Shown: positions 1 through 12,800 of the stretch, piece by piece
How positions within the stretch are numbered: the stretch's first letter is position 1
Layout: every line of letters starts with the position of its first letter
Source: Calliopsis andreniformis
Lineage: Eukaryota; Arthropoda; Insecta; Hymenoptera; Andrenidae
Direction: 5' to 3'
DNA length: 64,000 bases
NCBI RefSeq assembly: GCF_051401765.1
Contig: NW_027480449.1
Coordinates: forward strand, 682,001 to 746,000
Made by a program: the position numbers and the translations under genes
Notes under the pieces: model-generated
Database searches by the model: none
The model's input: the letters and a program-made list of their open reading frames with translations, nothing else
What the model was told of the DNA's origin: nothing

Positions 1-2202
1 CCCCTGAATCTGGTCCTCACACTGACTCTGCTCCTGACGCTGCTCCTGAAATAGATGCTGTCACTGACACTTCTCCTGTCACTGCTCCTGACACTGACGC
101 TGCTGCCGATCCTGAGAATGCTCCTGACACTGCTCCTGACACTGACACAGCTCCTGAGAGTGCTCCTGACACTGGCACTGCTGCTGTTCCTGAGAATGCC
201 CCTGAATCTGGTCCTCACACTGACTCTGCTCCTGACACTGCTCCTGACACTGTCACTGCTCCTGACACTGACTCTGCTCCTGACACTGCTACTGACACTG
301 ACACTGCTCCTGATACTGTCACTGACACTGCTGCTCACACTGCTCCTGACACTGCTCCTGACACTGACACTCCTCCAGCCACTGACACTGCTCCTGACAC
401 TGCTCTTGTCACTGACACTGCTCGCCACACTGCTCCTAACAGTGACACTGCTCCTGTCACTGCTCCTGACACAGGCACTGCTGGTGATCCTGGCAATGCT
501 CCCTACACAGCTCCTGAAATTTGCACTGGTCCTGACTCTGCTCCTGACACTGACACTGCCACTGACACTGCCCCTGACCCTGCTCCTGACACTGCTCCTG
601 GCACTGACACTGCTCCTGACACTGCTCCTGACGCTGCACCTGACTCTGACACTTGTCCTGACACTGCTCCTCAAGCTGACACTGGTCCTGACACTGCTCC
701 TGACACTGACACTGCTCCTCACACTGCTCCTGACACTGACACTGCTCCTCACACTGCTCCTGACACTGACACTGCACCTGAGAACGCTCCTGACACTGAC
801 GCTGCACCCGACACTGCTCCTGTCACTGCTCCTGACACTGACACTGACACTGCTCCTGACACTGACACTGCTCTTGACACTGACACTGCTCCAGACACTG
901 CTCCAGACACTGCTCCTGACACTGACACTGCTCGTCACACTGCTCCTGACACTGAAACTGCTCGTCACACTGCTCCTGACACTGACACTGCACCTGAGAA
1001 TGCTCCTGACACTCACGCTGCACCTGACACTACTCCTGACACTGCACCTGACACTGCTCCTGACACAGACACTGCTCCTGATACTGGCACTGACAGTGCT
1101 CCTGACACTGACACTGGTCCAGTCACTGACACTGCTCCTCACACTGCTCCTGACACCGGCACTTGTCCTGACACTGCTCCTGAACCTGACACTGGTCCTG
1201 ACACAGCTCCTGACACTGACACTGCTCCTCACACTGCTCCTGACACTGACTCTGCACCTGAGAATGCTCCTGACACTGACGCTGCACCTGTCACTGCTCC
1301 TGACACTGCTCCTGACACTGACACTGTCACTGCTCCTGACACTGACTCTGCTCCTGACACTGCTACTGACACTGACACTGCTCCTGATACTCACACTGAC
1401 ACTGCTCCTGTCACTGCTCCTGACATTGCTCCTGACACTGACCCTGCTCCTGACACTGCTCCTGAAACTGCTCCAGACACTGACACTGCTCCTGACTCTG
1501 CTCCTGACACTGACAGTGCTCCTGACACTGCTCCTGACACTGACACTGCTCCTGACACTGCTCCTGACACTGACAGTGCTCCTGACACTGCTCCTGACAC
1601 TGACACTGACACACCTCCTGGCACTGCTCCTGACACTGACACAGGTCCTGTCACTGACACTGCTCCTCACACTGCTCCTGACACTGACACTGCGCCTCAC
1701 ACTGCTCCTGACACTGAAACTGCACCTGAGAATGCTCCTGACACTGACGCTGCACCTGACACTGCTCCTGTCACTGCTCCTGACACTGACACTGACACTG
1801 CTCCTGACACTGACACTGCTCCTGACACTGCTACTGATACTGACACTGGCACTGCTACTGACCATGCTGCTGACACTGACACTGCTGCTGATCCTGACAA
1901 TGCTCCTGACACCGCTACAGCCACTGACACTGACACTGCACCTGACACTACTCCTGAAATAGCTGCTGTCACTGACACTTCTCCTGTCACTGCTCCTGAC
2001 ACTGACGGTGCTGCTGATACTGAGAATGCTCCTGACACTGCTCCTGACACTGACACTGCTCCTCACACTGCTCCTGATACTGACACTGGCACTGCTACTG
2101 GCCATGCTCCTGACACTGACACTGCTGCTGATCCTGACAATGCTCCTGAGGCTGCTCCAGTCACTGACACTGACACTGCACCTGACACTACTCCTGAAAT
2201 AG
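1..2202 (+). repeat. Partial left-edge copy of the 1.9-kb + 240-bp module pair
   Basis: Matches 4,609-6,702 (offset 4,608, falling to 4,500 after an internal 108-bp deletion in the other copy) and 10,269-12,470. The first 54 bases already match, so the duplication began before the window. Near 2,150 a CCTGAGGCTGCTCC variant distinguishes this copy from the CCTGACGCTGCTCC of the other two. Confidence 0.85.
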
Positions 2203-3396
2203 CTGCTGTCACTGACACTTCTCCTGTCACTGCTCCTGAGACAGGCACTGCTGGTGATCCTGGCAATGCTCCCTACACAGCTCCTGACATTGGCACTGGT
2301 CCTGACTCTGCTCCTGACACGGACACTGCCACTGACACTGCCCCTGACCCTGCTCCTGACACTGCTCCTGGCACTGACACTGCTCCTGACACTGCTCCTG
2401 ACGCTGCACCTGACTCTGACACTTGTCCTGACACTGCTCCTCAAGCTGACACTGGTCCTGACACTGCTCCTGACACTGACACTGCTCCTCACACTGCTCC
2501 TGACACTGACACTGCTCCTCACACTGCTCCTGACACTGACACTGCACCTGAGAACGCTCCTGACACTGACGCTGCACCCGACACTGCTCCTGTCACTGCT
2601 CCTGACACTGACACTGACACTGCTCCTGACACTGACACTGCTCTTGACACTGACACTGCTCCAGACACTGCTCCAGACACAGCTCCTGACACTGACACTG
2701 CTCCTGACACTGCTCCTGACCCTGCTCCTGACTCAGACACTGCTCCTGACACTGCTCCTGATACTGACACTGGCACTGACACTGACCATGCTCCTGACAC
2801 TGACACTGCTGGTGATCCTGACAATGCTCCTGACACAGCTCCAGTCACTGACACTGACACTGCACCTGACACTACTCCTGAAATAGCTGCTGTCACTGAC
2901 ACTTCTCCTGTCACTGCTCCTGACACTGACGGTGCTGCTCATCCTGAGAATGCTCCTGATACTGGTCCTGACACTGCTGCTGACACTGGCACTGCTGCTG
3001 TTCCTGAGAATGCCCCTGAATCTGCTCCTCACACTGACACTGCTCCTGACACTGCTCCTGACACTGACACTGCTCCTAACACTGCTCCTGACACTGACAC
3101 TACCGCTGACACTGTTCCTAACATTGCAGCTGACACTGACACTGCTCCTGACACTGGCACTGTACCTGACACTGCTCCTGACACTGACACTGCTCCTGCC
3201 ACTGTTCCTGACACTGCTGCTCACAAAGACACTGCTCCTGACACTGACACTGCTCCTCACACTGCTCCTGATACTGACACTGGCACTGCTACTGGCCATG
3301 CTCCTGACACTGACACTGCTGCTGATCCTGACAATGCTCCTGACGCTGCTCCAGTCACTGACACTGACACTGCACCTGACACTACTCCTGAAATAG
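2203..3396 (+). repeat. 1,194-bp tandem duplication, copy 1 (684 + 510 modules)
   Basis: Tandem with the next 1,194 bases (199 x 6). Every open frame in this interval recurs with the same translation at +1,194. The 510 module carries the VPNIAAD, GTVPDTAP and AAHKDTAP variants. Confidence 0.9.
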
Positions 3397-4557
3397 CTGC
3401 TGTCACTGACACTTCTCCTGTCACTGCTCCTGAGACAGGCACTGCTGGTGATCCTGGCAATGCTCCCTACACAGCTCCTGACATTGGCACTGGTCCTGAC
3501 TCTGCTCCTGACACGGACACTGCCACTGACACTGCCCCTGACCCTGCTCCTGACACTGCTCCTGGCACTGACACTGCTCCTGACACTGCTCCTGACGCTG
3601 CACCTGACTCTGACACTTGTCCTGACACTGCTCCTCAAGCTGACACTGGTCCTGACACTGCTCCTGACACTGACACTGCTCCTCACACTGCTCCTGACAC
3701 TGACACTGCTCCTCACACTGCTCCTGACACTGACACTGCACCTGAGAACGCTCCTGACACTGACGCTGCACCCGACACTGCTCCTGTCACTGCTCCTGAC
3801 ACTGACACTGACACTGCTCCTGACACTGACACTGCTCTTGACACTGACACTGCTCCAGACACTGCTCCAGACACAGCTCCTGACACTGACACTGCTCCTG
3901 ACACTGCTCCTGACCCTGCTCCTGACTCAGACACTGCTCCTGACACTGCTCCTGATACTGACACTGGCACTGACACTGACCATGCTCCTGACACTGACAC
4001 TGCTGGTGATCCTGACAATGCTCCTGACACAGCTCCAGTCACTGACACTGACACTGCACCTGACACTACTCCTGAAATAGCTGCTGTCACTGACACTTCT
4101 CCTGTCACTGCTCCTGACACTGACGGTGCTGCTCATCCTGAGAATGCTCCTGATACTGGTCCTGACACTGCTGCTGACACTGGCACTGCTGCTGTTCCTG
4201 AGAATGCCCCTGAATCTGCTCCTCACACTGACACTGCTCCTGACACTGCTCCTGACACTGACACTGCTCCTAACACTGCTCCTGACACTGACACTACCGC
4301 TGACACTGTTCCTAACATTGCAGCTGACACTGACACTGCTCCTGACACTGGCACTGTACCTGACACTGCTCCTGACACTGACACTGCTCCTGCCACTGTT
4401 CCTGACACTGCTGCTCACAAAGACACTGCTCCTGACACTGACACTGCTCCTCACACTGCTCCTGATACTGACACTGGCACTGCTACTGGCCATGCTCCTG
4501 ACACTGACACTGCTGCTGATCCTGACAATGCTCCTGACGCTGCTCCAGTCACTGACA
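3397..4557 (+). repeat. 1,194-bp tandem duplication, copy 2
   Basis: Identical, as far as read, to the preceding copy until about 4,557. There the sequence switches to ACACAGCTCCTGAGAGTGC, which belongs to a different module. That switch is a fusion point between modules and creates the 582-bp spacing found at three places in the array. Confidence 0.88.
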
Positions 4558-7287
4558 CAGCTCCTGAGAGTGCTCCTGACACTGGCACTGCTGCTGTTCC
4601 TGAGAATGCCCCTGAATCTGGTCCTCACACTGACTCTGCTCCTGACGCTGCTCCTGAAATAGATGCTGTCACTGACACTTCTCCTGTCACTGCTCCTGAC
4701 ACTGACGCTGCTGCCGATCCTGAGAATGCTCCTGACACTGCTCCTGACACTGACACAGCTCCTGAGAGTGCTCCTGACACTGGCACTGCTGCTGTTCCTG
4801 AGAATGCCCCTGAATCTGGTCCTCACACTGACTCTGCTCCTGACACTGCTCCTGACACTGTCACTGCTCCTGACACTGACTCTGCTCCTGACACTGCTAC
4901 TGACACTGACACTGCTCCTGATACTGTCACTGACACTGCTGCTCACACTGCTCCTGACACTGCTCCTGACACTGACACTCCTCCAGCCACTGACACTGCT
5001 CCTGACACTGCTCTTGTCACTGACACTGCTCGCCACACTGCTCCTAACAGTGACACTGCTCCTGTCACTGCTCCTGACACAGGCACTGCTGGTGATCCTG
5101 GCAATGCTCCCTACACAGCTCCTGAAATTTGCACTGGTCCTGACTCTGCTCCTGACACTGACACTGCCACTGACACTGCCCCTGACCCTGCTCCTGACAC
5201 TGCTCCTGGCACTGACACTGCTCCTGACACTGCTCCTGACGCTGCACCTGACTCTGACACTTGTCCTGACACTGCTCCTCAAGCTGACACTGGTCCTGAC
5301 ACTGCTCCTGACACTGACACTGCTCCTCACACTGCTCCTGACACTGACACTGCTCCTCACACTGCTCCTGACACTGACACTGCACCTGAGAACGCTCCTG
5401 ACACTGACGCTGCACCCGACACTGCTCCTGTCACTGCTCCTGACACTGACACTGACACTGCTCCTGACACTGACACTGCTCTTGACACTGACACTGCTCC
5501 AGACACAGCTCCAGACACTGCTCCTGACACTGACACTGCTCGTCACACTGCTCCTGACACTGAAACTGCTCGTCACACTGCTCCTGACACTGACACTGCA
5601 CCTGAGAATGCTCCTGACACTCACGCTGCACCTGACACTACTCCTGACACTGCACCTGACACTGCTCCTGACACAGACACTGCTCCTGATACTGGCACTG
5701 ACAGTGCTCCTGACACTGACACTGGTCCAGTCACTGACACTGCTCCTCACACTGCTCCTGACACCGGCACTTGTCCTGACACTGCTCCTGAACCTGACAC
5801 TGGTCCTGACACAGCTCCTGACACTGACACTGCTCCTCACACTGCTCCTGACACTGACTCTGCACCTGAGAATGCTCCTGACACTGACGCTGCACCTGTC
5901 ACTGCTCCTGTCACTGCTCCTGACATTGCTCCTGACACTGACCCTGCTCCTGACACTGCTCCTGAAACTGCTCCAGACACTGACACTGCTCCTGACTCTG
6001 CTCCTGACACTGACAGTGCTCCTGACACTGCTCCTGACACTGACACTGCTCCTGACACTGCTCCTGACACTGACAGTGCTCCTGACACTGCTCCTGACAC
6101 TGACACTGACACACCTCCTGGCACTGCTCCTGACACTGACACAGGTCCTGTCACTGACACTGCTCCTCACACTGCTCCTGACACTGACACTGCGCCTCAC
6201 ACTGCTCCTGACACTGAAACTGCACCTGAGAATGCTCCTGACACTGACGCTGCACCTGACACTGCTCCTGTCACTGCTCCTGACACTGACACTGACACTG
6301 CTCCTGACACTGACACTGCTCCTGACACTGCTACTGATACTGACACTGGCACTGCTACTGACCATGCTGCTGACACTGACACTGCTGCTGATCCTGACAA
6401 TGCTCCTGACACCGCTACAGCCACTGACACTGACACTGCACCTGACACTACTCCTGAAATAGCTGCTGTCACTGACACTTCTCCTGTCACTGCTCCTGAC
6501 ACTGACGGTGCTGCTGATACTGAGAATGCTCCTGACACTGCTCCTGACACTGACACTGCTCCTCACACTGCTCCTGATACTGACACTGGCACTGCTACTG
6601 GCCATGCTCCTGACACTGACACTGCTGCTGATCCTGACAATGCTCCTGACGCTGCTCCAGTCACTGACACTGACACTGCACCTGACACTACTCCTGAAAT
6701 AGATGCTGTCACTGACACTTCTCCTGTCACTGCTCCTGACACTGACGCTGCTGCCGATCCTGAGAATGCTCCTGACACTGCTCCTGACACTGACACAGCT
6801 CCTGAGAGTGCTCCTGACACTGGCACTGCAGCTGTTCCTGAGAATGCCCCTGAATCTGGTCCTCACACTGTCTCTGCTCCTGACACTGCTCCTGACACTG
6901 ACACTGTCACTGCTCCTGACACTGACTCTGCTCCTGACACTGCTACTGACACTGACACTGCTCCTGATACTGACACTGACACTGCTGCTCACACTGCTCC
7001 TGACACTGCTCCTGACACTGACACTCCTCCAGCCACTGACACTGCTCCTGACACTGCTCCTGTCACTGACACTGCTCCTGTCACTGACACTGCTCGCCAC
7101 ACTGCTCCTAACAGTGACACTGCTCCTGTCACTGCTCCTGACACAGGCACTGCTGGTGATCCTGGCAACACTGCTCCTGATACTGACACTGACACTGCTG
7201 CTCACACTGCTCCTGACACTGCTCCTGACACTGACACTCCTCCAGCCACTGACACTGCTCCTGACACTGCTCCTGTCACTGACACTG

Positions 7288-7304
7288 CTCCTGCCCTGAC
7301 CCTG
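7288..7304 (+). other. Frame-shift junction 1 (CTCCTGCCCTGACCCTG)
   Basis: Here the six-base phase is broken by one base: an expected GCC-ACTGAC type step reads GCC-CTGACC. Upstream the Leu/Thr frame starts at positions with remainder 1 (mod 3), downstream at remainder 0. The flanking sequence (TCACTGACACTGCTCC upstream; CTCCTGGCACTAACACTGCC downstream) is the same at the other junctions, so one event was copied. Confidence 0.85.
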
Positions 7305-8315
7305 CTCCTGACACTGCTCCTGGCACTAACACTGCCCCTGACACTGCTCCTGACGCTGCACCTGACACTGACATTTGTCCTGACAGTGCTCCTGAAACTG
7401 ACACTGGTCCTGACACTGCTCCTGACACTGACACTGCTCGTCACACTGCTCCTGACACTGAATCTGCTCGTCACACTGCTCCTGACACAGACGCTGCACC
7501 TGAGAATGCTCCTGACACTCACGCTGCACCTGACACTACTCCTGACACTGCACCTGACACTGCTCCTGACACAGACACTGCTCCTGATACTGGCACTGAC
7601 AGTGCTCCTGACACTGACACTGGTCCAGTCACTGACACTGCTCCTCACACTGCTCCTGACACCGACACTTGTCCTGACACTGCTCCTGAACCTGACACTG
7701 GTCCTGACACAGCTCCCGACACTGACACTGCTCCTCACACTGCTCCTGACACTGACTCTGCACCTGAGAATGCTCCTGACACTGACGCTGCACCTGACAC
7801 TGCTCCTGTCACTGCTCCTGACACTGACAAGGGCACTGCTCCTGACACTGACACTGCTCCTGACACTGACACTGCTCCAGACACTGCTCCTGACACTGCT
7901 CCTGTCACTGACACTGCTCCTGACACTGCTCCTGACACTGACACTGCTGCTGATCCTGACAATGCTCCTGACACTGCTCCTGACACAGCTCCTGACACTG
8001 ACACTGCTCCTGGCACTGACAGTGCTCCTGACACTGCTCCTGACACTGCTCCTGACGCTGCACCTGACACTGACACTTGTCCTGACACTGCTCCTGAAAC
8101 TGACACTGGTCCTGACACTGCTCCTGACACTGACACTGCTCGTCACACTGCTCCTAACACTGACACTGCTCGTCACACTGCTCCTGACACTGACACTGCA
8201 CCTGAGAATGCTCCTGACACTCACGCTGCACCTGACTCTGCTCCTGACACTGCACATGACACTGCTCCTGACACAGACACTGCTCCTGATACTGGCACTG
8301 ACACTGCTCCTGACA

Positions 8316-9125
8316 CTGACACTGGTCTTGTCACTGACGCTGCTCCTCACACTGCTCCTGACACCGACACTTGTCCTGACACTGCTCCTGAATCTGACAC
8401 TGGTCCTGACACTGCTCCTGACACTGACAGTGCTCCTGACACTGCTCCTGAGACAGCTCCTGACACTGACACTGCTCCTCCCACTGTTCCTGACACTGCT
8501 GCTCACACTGACACTGCTCCTGTCACTGCTCCTAACACTGCTCCTGACTCTGACACTGCTCCTGACACTGCTCCTGATACTGACACTGGCACTGCTACTG
8601 ACCATGCTGCTGACACTGACACTGCTCCTGATCCTGACAATGCTCCTGACACTGCTCCAGCCACTGACACTGACCCCGACACTGCTCCTGTCTCTGACAC
8701 TAACCCTCACACTGCTCCTGACACAGCTCCTGACACTGACACTGCTCCTGACACTGCTCCTGACACTGCTCCTGACTCTGAGACTGCTCCTGACACTGCT
8801 CCTGATAATGACACTGGCACTGCTACTGACCATGCTGCTGACAGTGACACTGCTGCTGATCCTGACAATGCTCCTGACACTGCTCCCGCCACTGACACTG
8901 ACACTGCACCTGACACTACTCCTGAAATAGCTGCTGTCACTGACACTTCTCCTGTCACTGCTCCTGACACTGACGGTGCTGCTGATCCTGAGAATGCTCC
9001 TGACACTGCTCCTGACACTGACACTGCTCCTGACACTGCTGCTGACACTGGCACTGCTGCTGTTCCTGAGAATGCCCCTGAATCTGCTCCTCACACTGAC
9101 ACTGCTCCTGACGCTGCTCCTGACA
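8316..9125 (+). repeat. 810-bp tandem duplication, copy 1
   Basis: Repeats at +810 (135 x 6). Both copies carry GGTCTTGTCACTGACGC, CCCGCCACTGAC and the DNDTGTATDHAAD variant. One visible difference is CTCCTAACACTG near 8,530 against CTCCTGACACTG at 9,340. The pair recurs at 14.1-15.6 kb in copy B of the larger duplication. Confidence 0.85.
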
Positions 9126-9820
9126 CTGACACTGGTCTTGTCACTGACGCTGCTCCTCACACTGCTCCTGACACCGACACTTGTCCTGACACTGCTCCTG
9201 AATCTGACACTGGTCCTGACACTGCTCCTGACACTGACAGTGCTCCTGACACTGCTCCTGAGACAGCTCCTGACACTGACACTGCTCCTCCCACTGTTCC
9301 TGACACTGCTGCTCACACTGACACTGCTCCTGTCACTGCTCCTGACACTGCTCCTGACTCTGACACTGCTCCTGACACTGCTCCTGATACTGACACTGGC
9401 ACTGCTACTGACCATGCTGCTGACACTGACACTGCTCCTGATCCTGACAATGCTCCTGACACTGCTCCAGCCACTGACACTGACCCCGACACTGCTCCTG
9501 TCTCTGACACTAACCCTCACACTGCTCCTGACACAGCTCCTGACACTGACACTGCTCCTGACACTGCTCCTGACACTGCTCCTGACTCTGAGACTGCTCC
9601 TGACACTGCTCCTGATAATGACACTGGCACTGCTACTGACCATGCTGCTGACAGTGACACTGCTGCTGATCCTGACAATGCTCCTGACACTGCTCCCGCC
9701 ACTGACACTGACACTGCACCTGACACTACTCCTGAAATAGCTGCTGTCACTGACACTTCTCCTGTCACTGCTCCTGACACTGACGGTGCTGCTGATCCTG
9801 AGAATGCTCCTGACACTGCT
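9126..9820 (+). repeat. 810-bp tandem duplication, copy 2
   Basis: Second member of the 810-bp pair. It is cut short where the larger duplication begins again near 9,825. Confidence 0.82.
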
Positions 9821-9824
9821 CCTG

Positions 9825-12800
9825 ACACTGCTGCTGACACTGGCACTGCTGCTGTTCCTGAGAATGCCCCTGAATCTGCTCCTCACACTGACACTGCTCC
9901 TGACACTGCTCCTGACACTGACACTGCTCCTAACACTGCTCCTGACACTGACACTACCGCTGACACTGTTCCTAACATTGCAGCTGACACTGACACTGCT
10001 CCTGACACTGGCACTGTACCTGACACTGCTCCTGACACTGACACTGCTCCTGCCACTGTTCCTGACACTGCTGCTCACAAAGACACTGCTCCTGACACTG
10101 ACACTGCTCCTCACACTGCTCCTGATACTGACACTGGCACTGCTACTGGCCATGCTCCTGACACTGACACTGCTGCTGATCCTGACAATGCTCCTGACGC
10201 TGCTCCAGTCACTGACACAGCTCCTGAGAGTGCTCCTGACACTGGCACTGCTGCTGTTCCTGAGAATGCCCCTGAATCTGGTCCTCACACTGACTCTGCT
10301 CCTGACGCTGCTCCTGAAATAGATGCTGTCACTGACACTTCTCCTGTCACTGCTCCTGACACTGACGCTGCTGCCGATCCTGAGAATGCTCCTGACACTG
10401 CTCCTGACACTGACACAGCTCCTGAGAGTGCTCCTGACACTGGCACTGCTGCTGTTCCTGAGAATGCCCCTGAATCTGGTCCTCACACTGACTCTGCTCC
10501 TGACACTGCTCCTGACACTGTCACTGCTCCTGACACTGACTCTGCTCCTGACACTGCTACTGACACTGACACTGCTCCTGATACTGTCACTGACACTGCT
10601 GCTCACACTGCTCCTGACACTGCTCCTGACACTGACACTCCTCCAGCCACTGACACTGCTCCTGACACTGCTCTTGTCACTGACACTGCTCGCCACACTG
10701 TTCCTAACAGTGACACAGCTCCTGTCACTGCTCCTGACACAGGCACTGCTGGTGATCCTGGCAATGCTCCCTACACAGCTCCTGAAATTTGCACTGGTCC
10801 TGACTCTGCTCCTGACACTGACACTGCCACTGACACTGCCCCTGACCCTGCTCCTGACACTGCTCCTGGCACTGACACTGCTCCTGACACTGCTCCTGAC
10901 GCTGCACCTGACTCTGACACTTGTCCTGACACTGCTCCTCAAGCTGACACTGGTCCTGACACTGCTCCTGACACTGACACTGCTCCTCACACTGCTCCTG
11001 ACACTGACACTGCTCCTCACACTGCTCCTGACACTGACACTGCACCTGAGAACGCTCCTGACACTGACGCTGCACCCGACACTGCTCCTGTCACTGCTCC
11101 TGACACTGACACTGACACTGCTCCTGACACTGACACTGCTCTTGACACTGACACTGCTCCAGACACTGCTCCAGACACTGCTCCTGACACTGACACTGCT
11201 CGTCACACTGCTCCTGACACTGAAACTGCTCGTCACACTGCTCCTGACACTGACACTGCACCTGAGAATGCTCCTGACACTCACGCTGCACCTGACACTA
11301 CTCCTGACACTGCACCTGACACTGCTCCTGACACAGACACTGCTCCTGATACTGGCACTGACAGTGCTCCTGACACTGACACTGGTCCAGTCACTGACAC
11401 TGCTCCTCACACTGCTCCTGACACCGGCACTTGTCCTGACACTGCTCCTGAACCTGACACTGGTCCTGACACAGCTCCTGACACTGACACTGCTCCTCAC
11501 ACTGCTCCTGACACTGACTCTGCACCTGAGAATGCTCCTGAAACTGACGCTGCACCTGTCACTGCTCCTGACACTGCTCCTGACACTGACACTGTCACTG
11601 CTCCTGACACTGACTCTGCTCCTGACACTGCTACTGACACTGACACTGCTCCTGATACTCACACTGACACTGCTCCTGTCACTGCTCCTGACATTGCTCC
11701 TGACACTGACCCTGCTCCTGACACTGCTCCTGAAACTGCTCCAGACACTGACACTGCTCCTGACTCTGCTCCTGACACTGACAGTGCTCCTGACACTGCT
11801 CCTGACACTGACACTGCTCCTGACACTGCTCCTGACACTGACAGTGCTCCTGACACTGCTCCTGACACTGACACTGACACACCTCCTGGCACTGCTCCTG
11901 ACACTGACACAGGTCCTGTCACTGACACTGCTCCTCACACTGCTCCTGACACTGACACTGCGCCTCACACTGCTCCTGACACTGAAACTGCACCTGAGAA
12001 TGCTCCTGACACTGACGCTGCACCTGACACTGCTCCTGTCACTGCTCCTGACACTGACACTGACACTGCTCCTGACACTGACACTGCTCCTGACACTGCT
12101 ACTGATACTGACACTGGCACTGCTACTGACCATGCTGCTGACACTGACACTGCTGCTGATCCTGACAATGCTCCTGACACCGCTACAGCCACTGACACTG
12201 ACACTGCACCTGACACTACTCCTGAAATAGCTGCTGTCACTGACACTTCTCCTGTCACTGCTCCTGACACTGACGGTGCTGCTGATACTGAGAATGCTCC
12301 TGACACTGCTCCTGACACTGACACTGCTCCTCACACTGCTCCTGATACTGACACTGGCACTGCTACTGGCCATGCTCCTGACACTGACACTGCTGCTGAT
12401 CCTGACAATGCTCCTGACGCTGCTCCAGTCACTGACACTGACACTGCACCTGACACTACTCCTGAAATAGCTGCTTTCACTGACACTTCTCCTGCCACTG
12501 CTCCTGACACAGGCACTGCTGGTGATCCTGGCAATGCTCCCTACACAGCTCCTGACACTGACACAGCTCCTGAGAGTGCTCCTGACACTGGCACTGCAGC
12601 TGTTCCTGAGAATGCCCCTGAATCTGGTCCTCACACTGTCTCTGCTCCTGACACTGCTCCTGACACTGACACTGTCACTGCTCCTGACACTGACTCTGCT
12701 CCTGACACTGCTACTGACACTGACACTGCTCCTGATACTGACACTGACACTGCTGCTCACACTGCTCCTGACACTGCTCCTGACACTGACACTCCTCCAG

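Larger units (their letters stand above)
3..8930 (+). other. Ala-Pro-Asp-Thr open frame, segment 1 (coding status unproven)
   Basis: The frame enters from outside the window and reads as a low-complexity acidic polypeptide of about 2,430 codons up to the junction at 7288-7304. It then slips into the Leu/Thr frame and stops at TAG 8928-8930. Variants look protein-like: DPENAPD, GDPGNAPYTAPE, VPNIAADTD, AAHKDTAP and TGHAPD. Codons are mostly GCT, CCT, GAC and ACT. Composition is Asp/Thr/Ala/Pro with scattered Glu, Ser, Gly and His, which would suit an extended, possibly O-glycosylated or PEST-like region. There is no ATG in the frame. None of these four codons is one substitution from a stop, so openness alone is weak evidence. 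I do not recognise the protein. Confidence 0.35.
4165..9824 (+). repeat. ~5.7-kb tandem duplication, copy A (5,660 bp)
   Basis: Aligns with 9,825-15,592. The offset is 5,660 for the first ~1.7 kb and 5,768 afterwards, because copy A lacks a 108-bp (18 x 6) stretch near 5,900 that is present in copy B and in the left-edge copy near 1,290-1,400. It includes one frame-shift junction. Confidence 0.85.

Noticed and set aside
55..1962. Leu/Thr-rich plus-strand open frames (635, 599, 719 codons and many more) that resemble membrane proteins
   Set aside because: Hydrophobicity comes from CTG and CTC at alternate codons. All end at the same marker TAG, all start at chance ATG or GTG codons, and none has hydrophilic loops or family motifs. 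They are shadows of the repeat.
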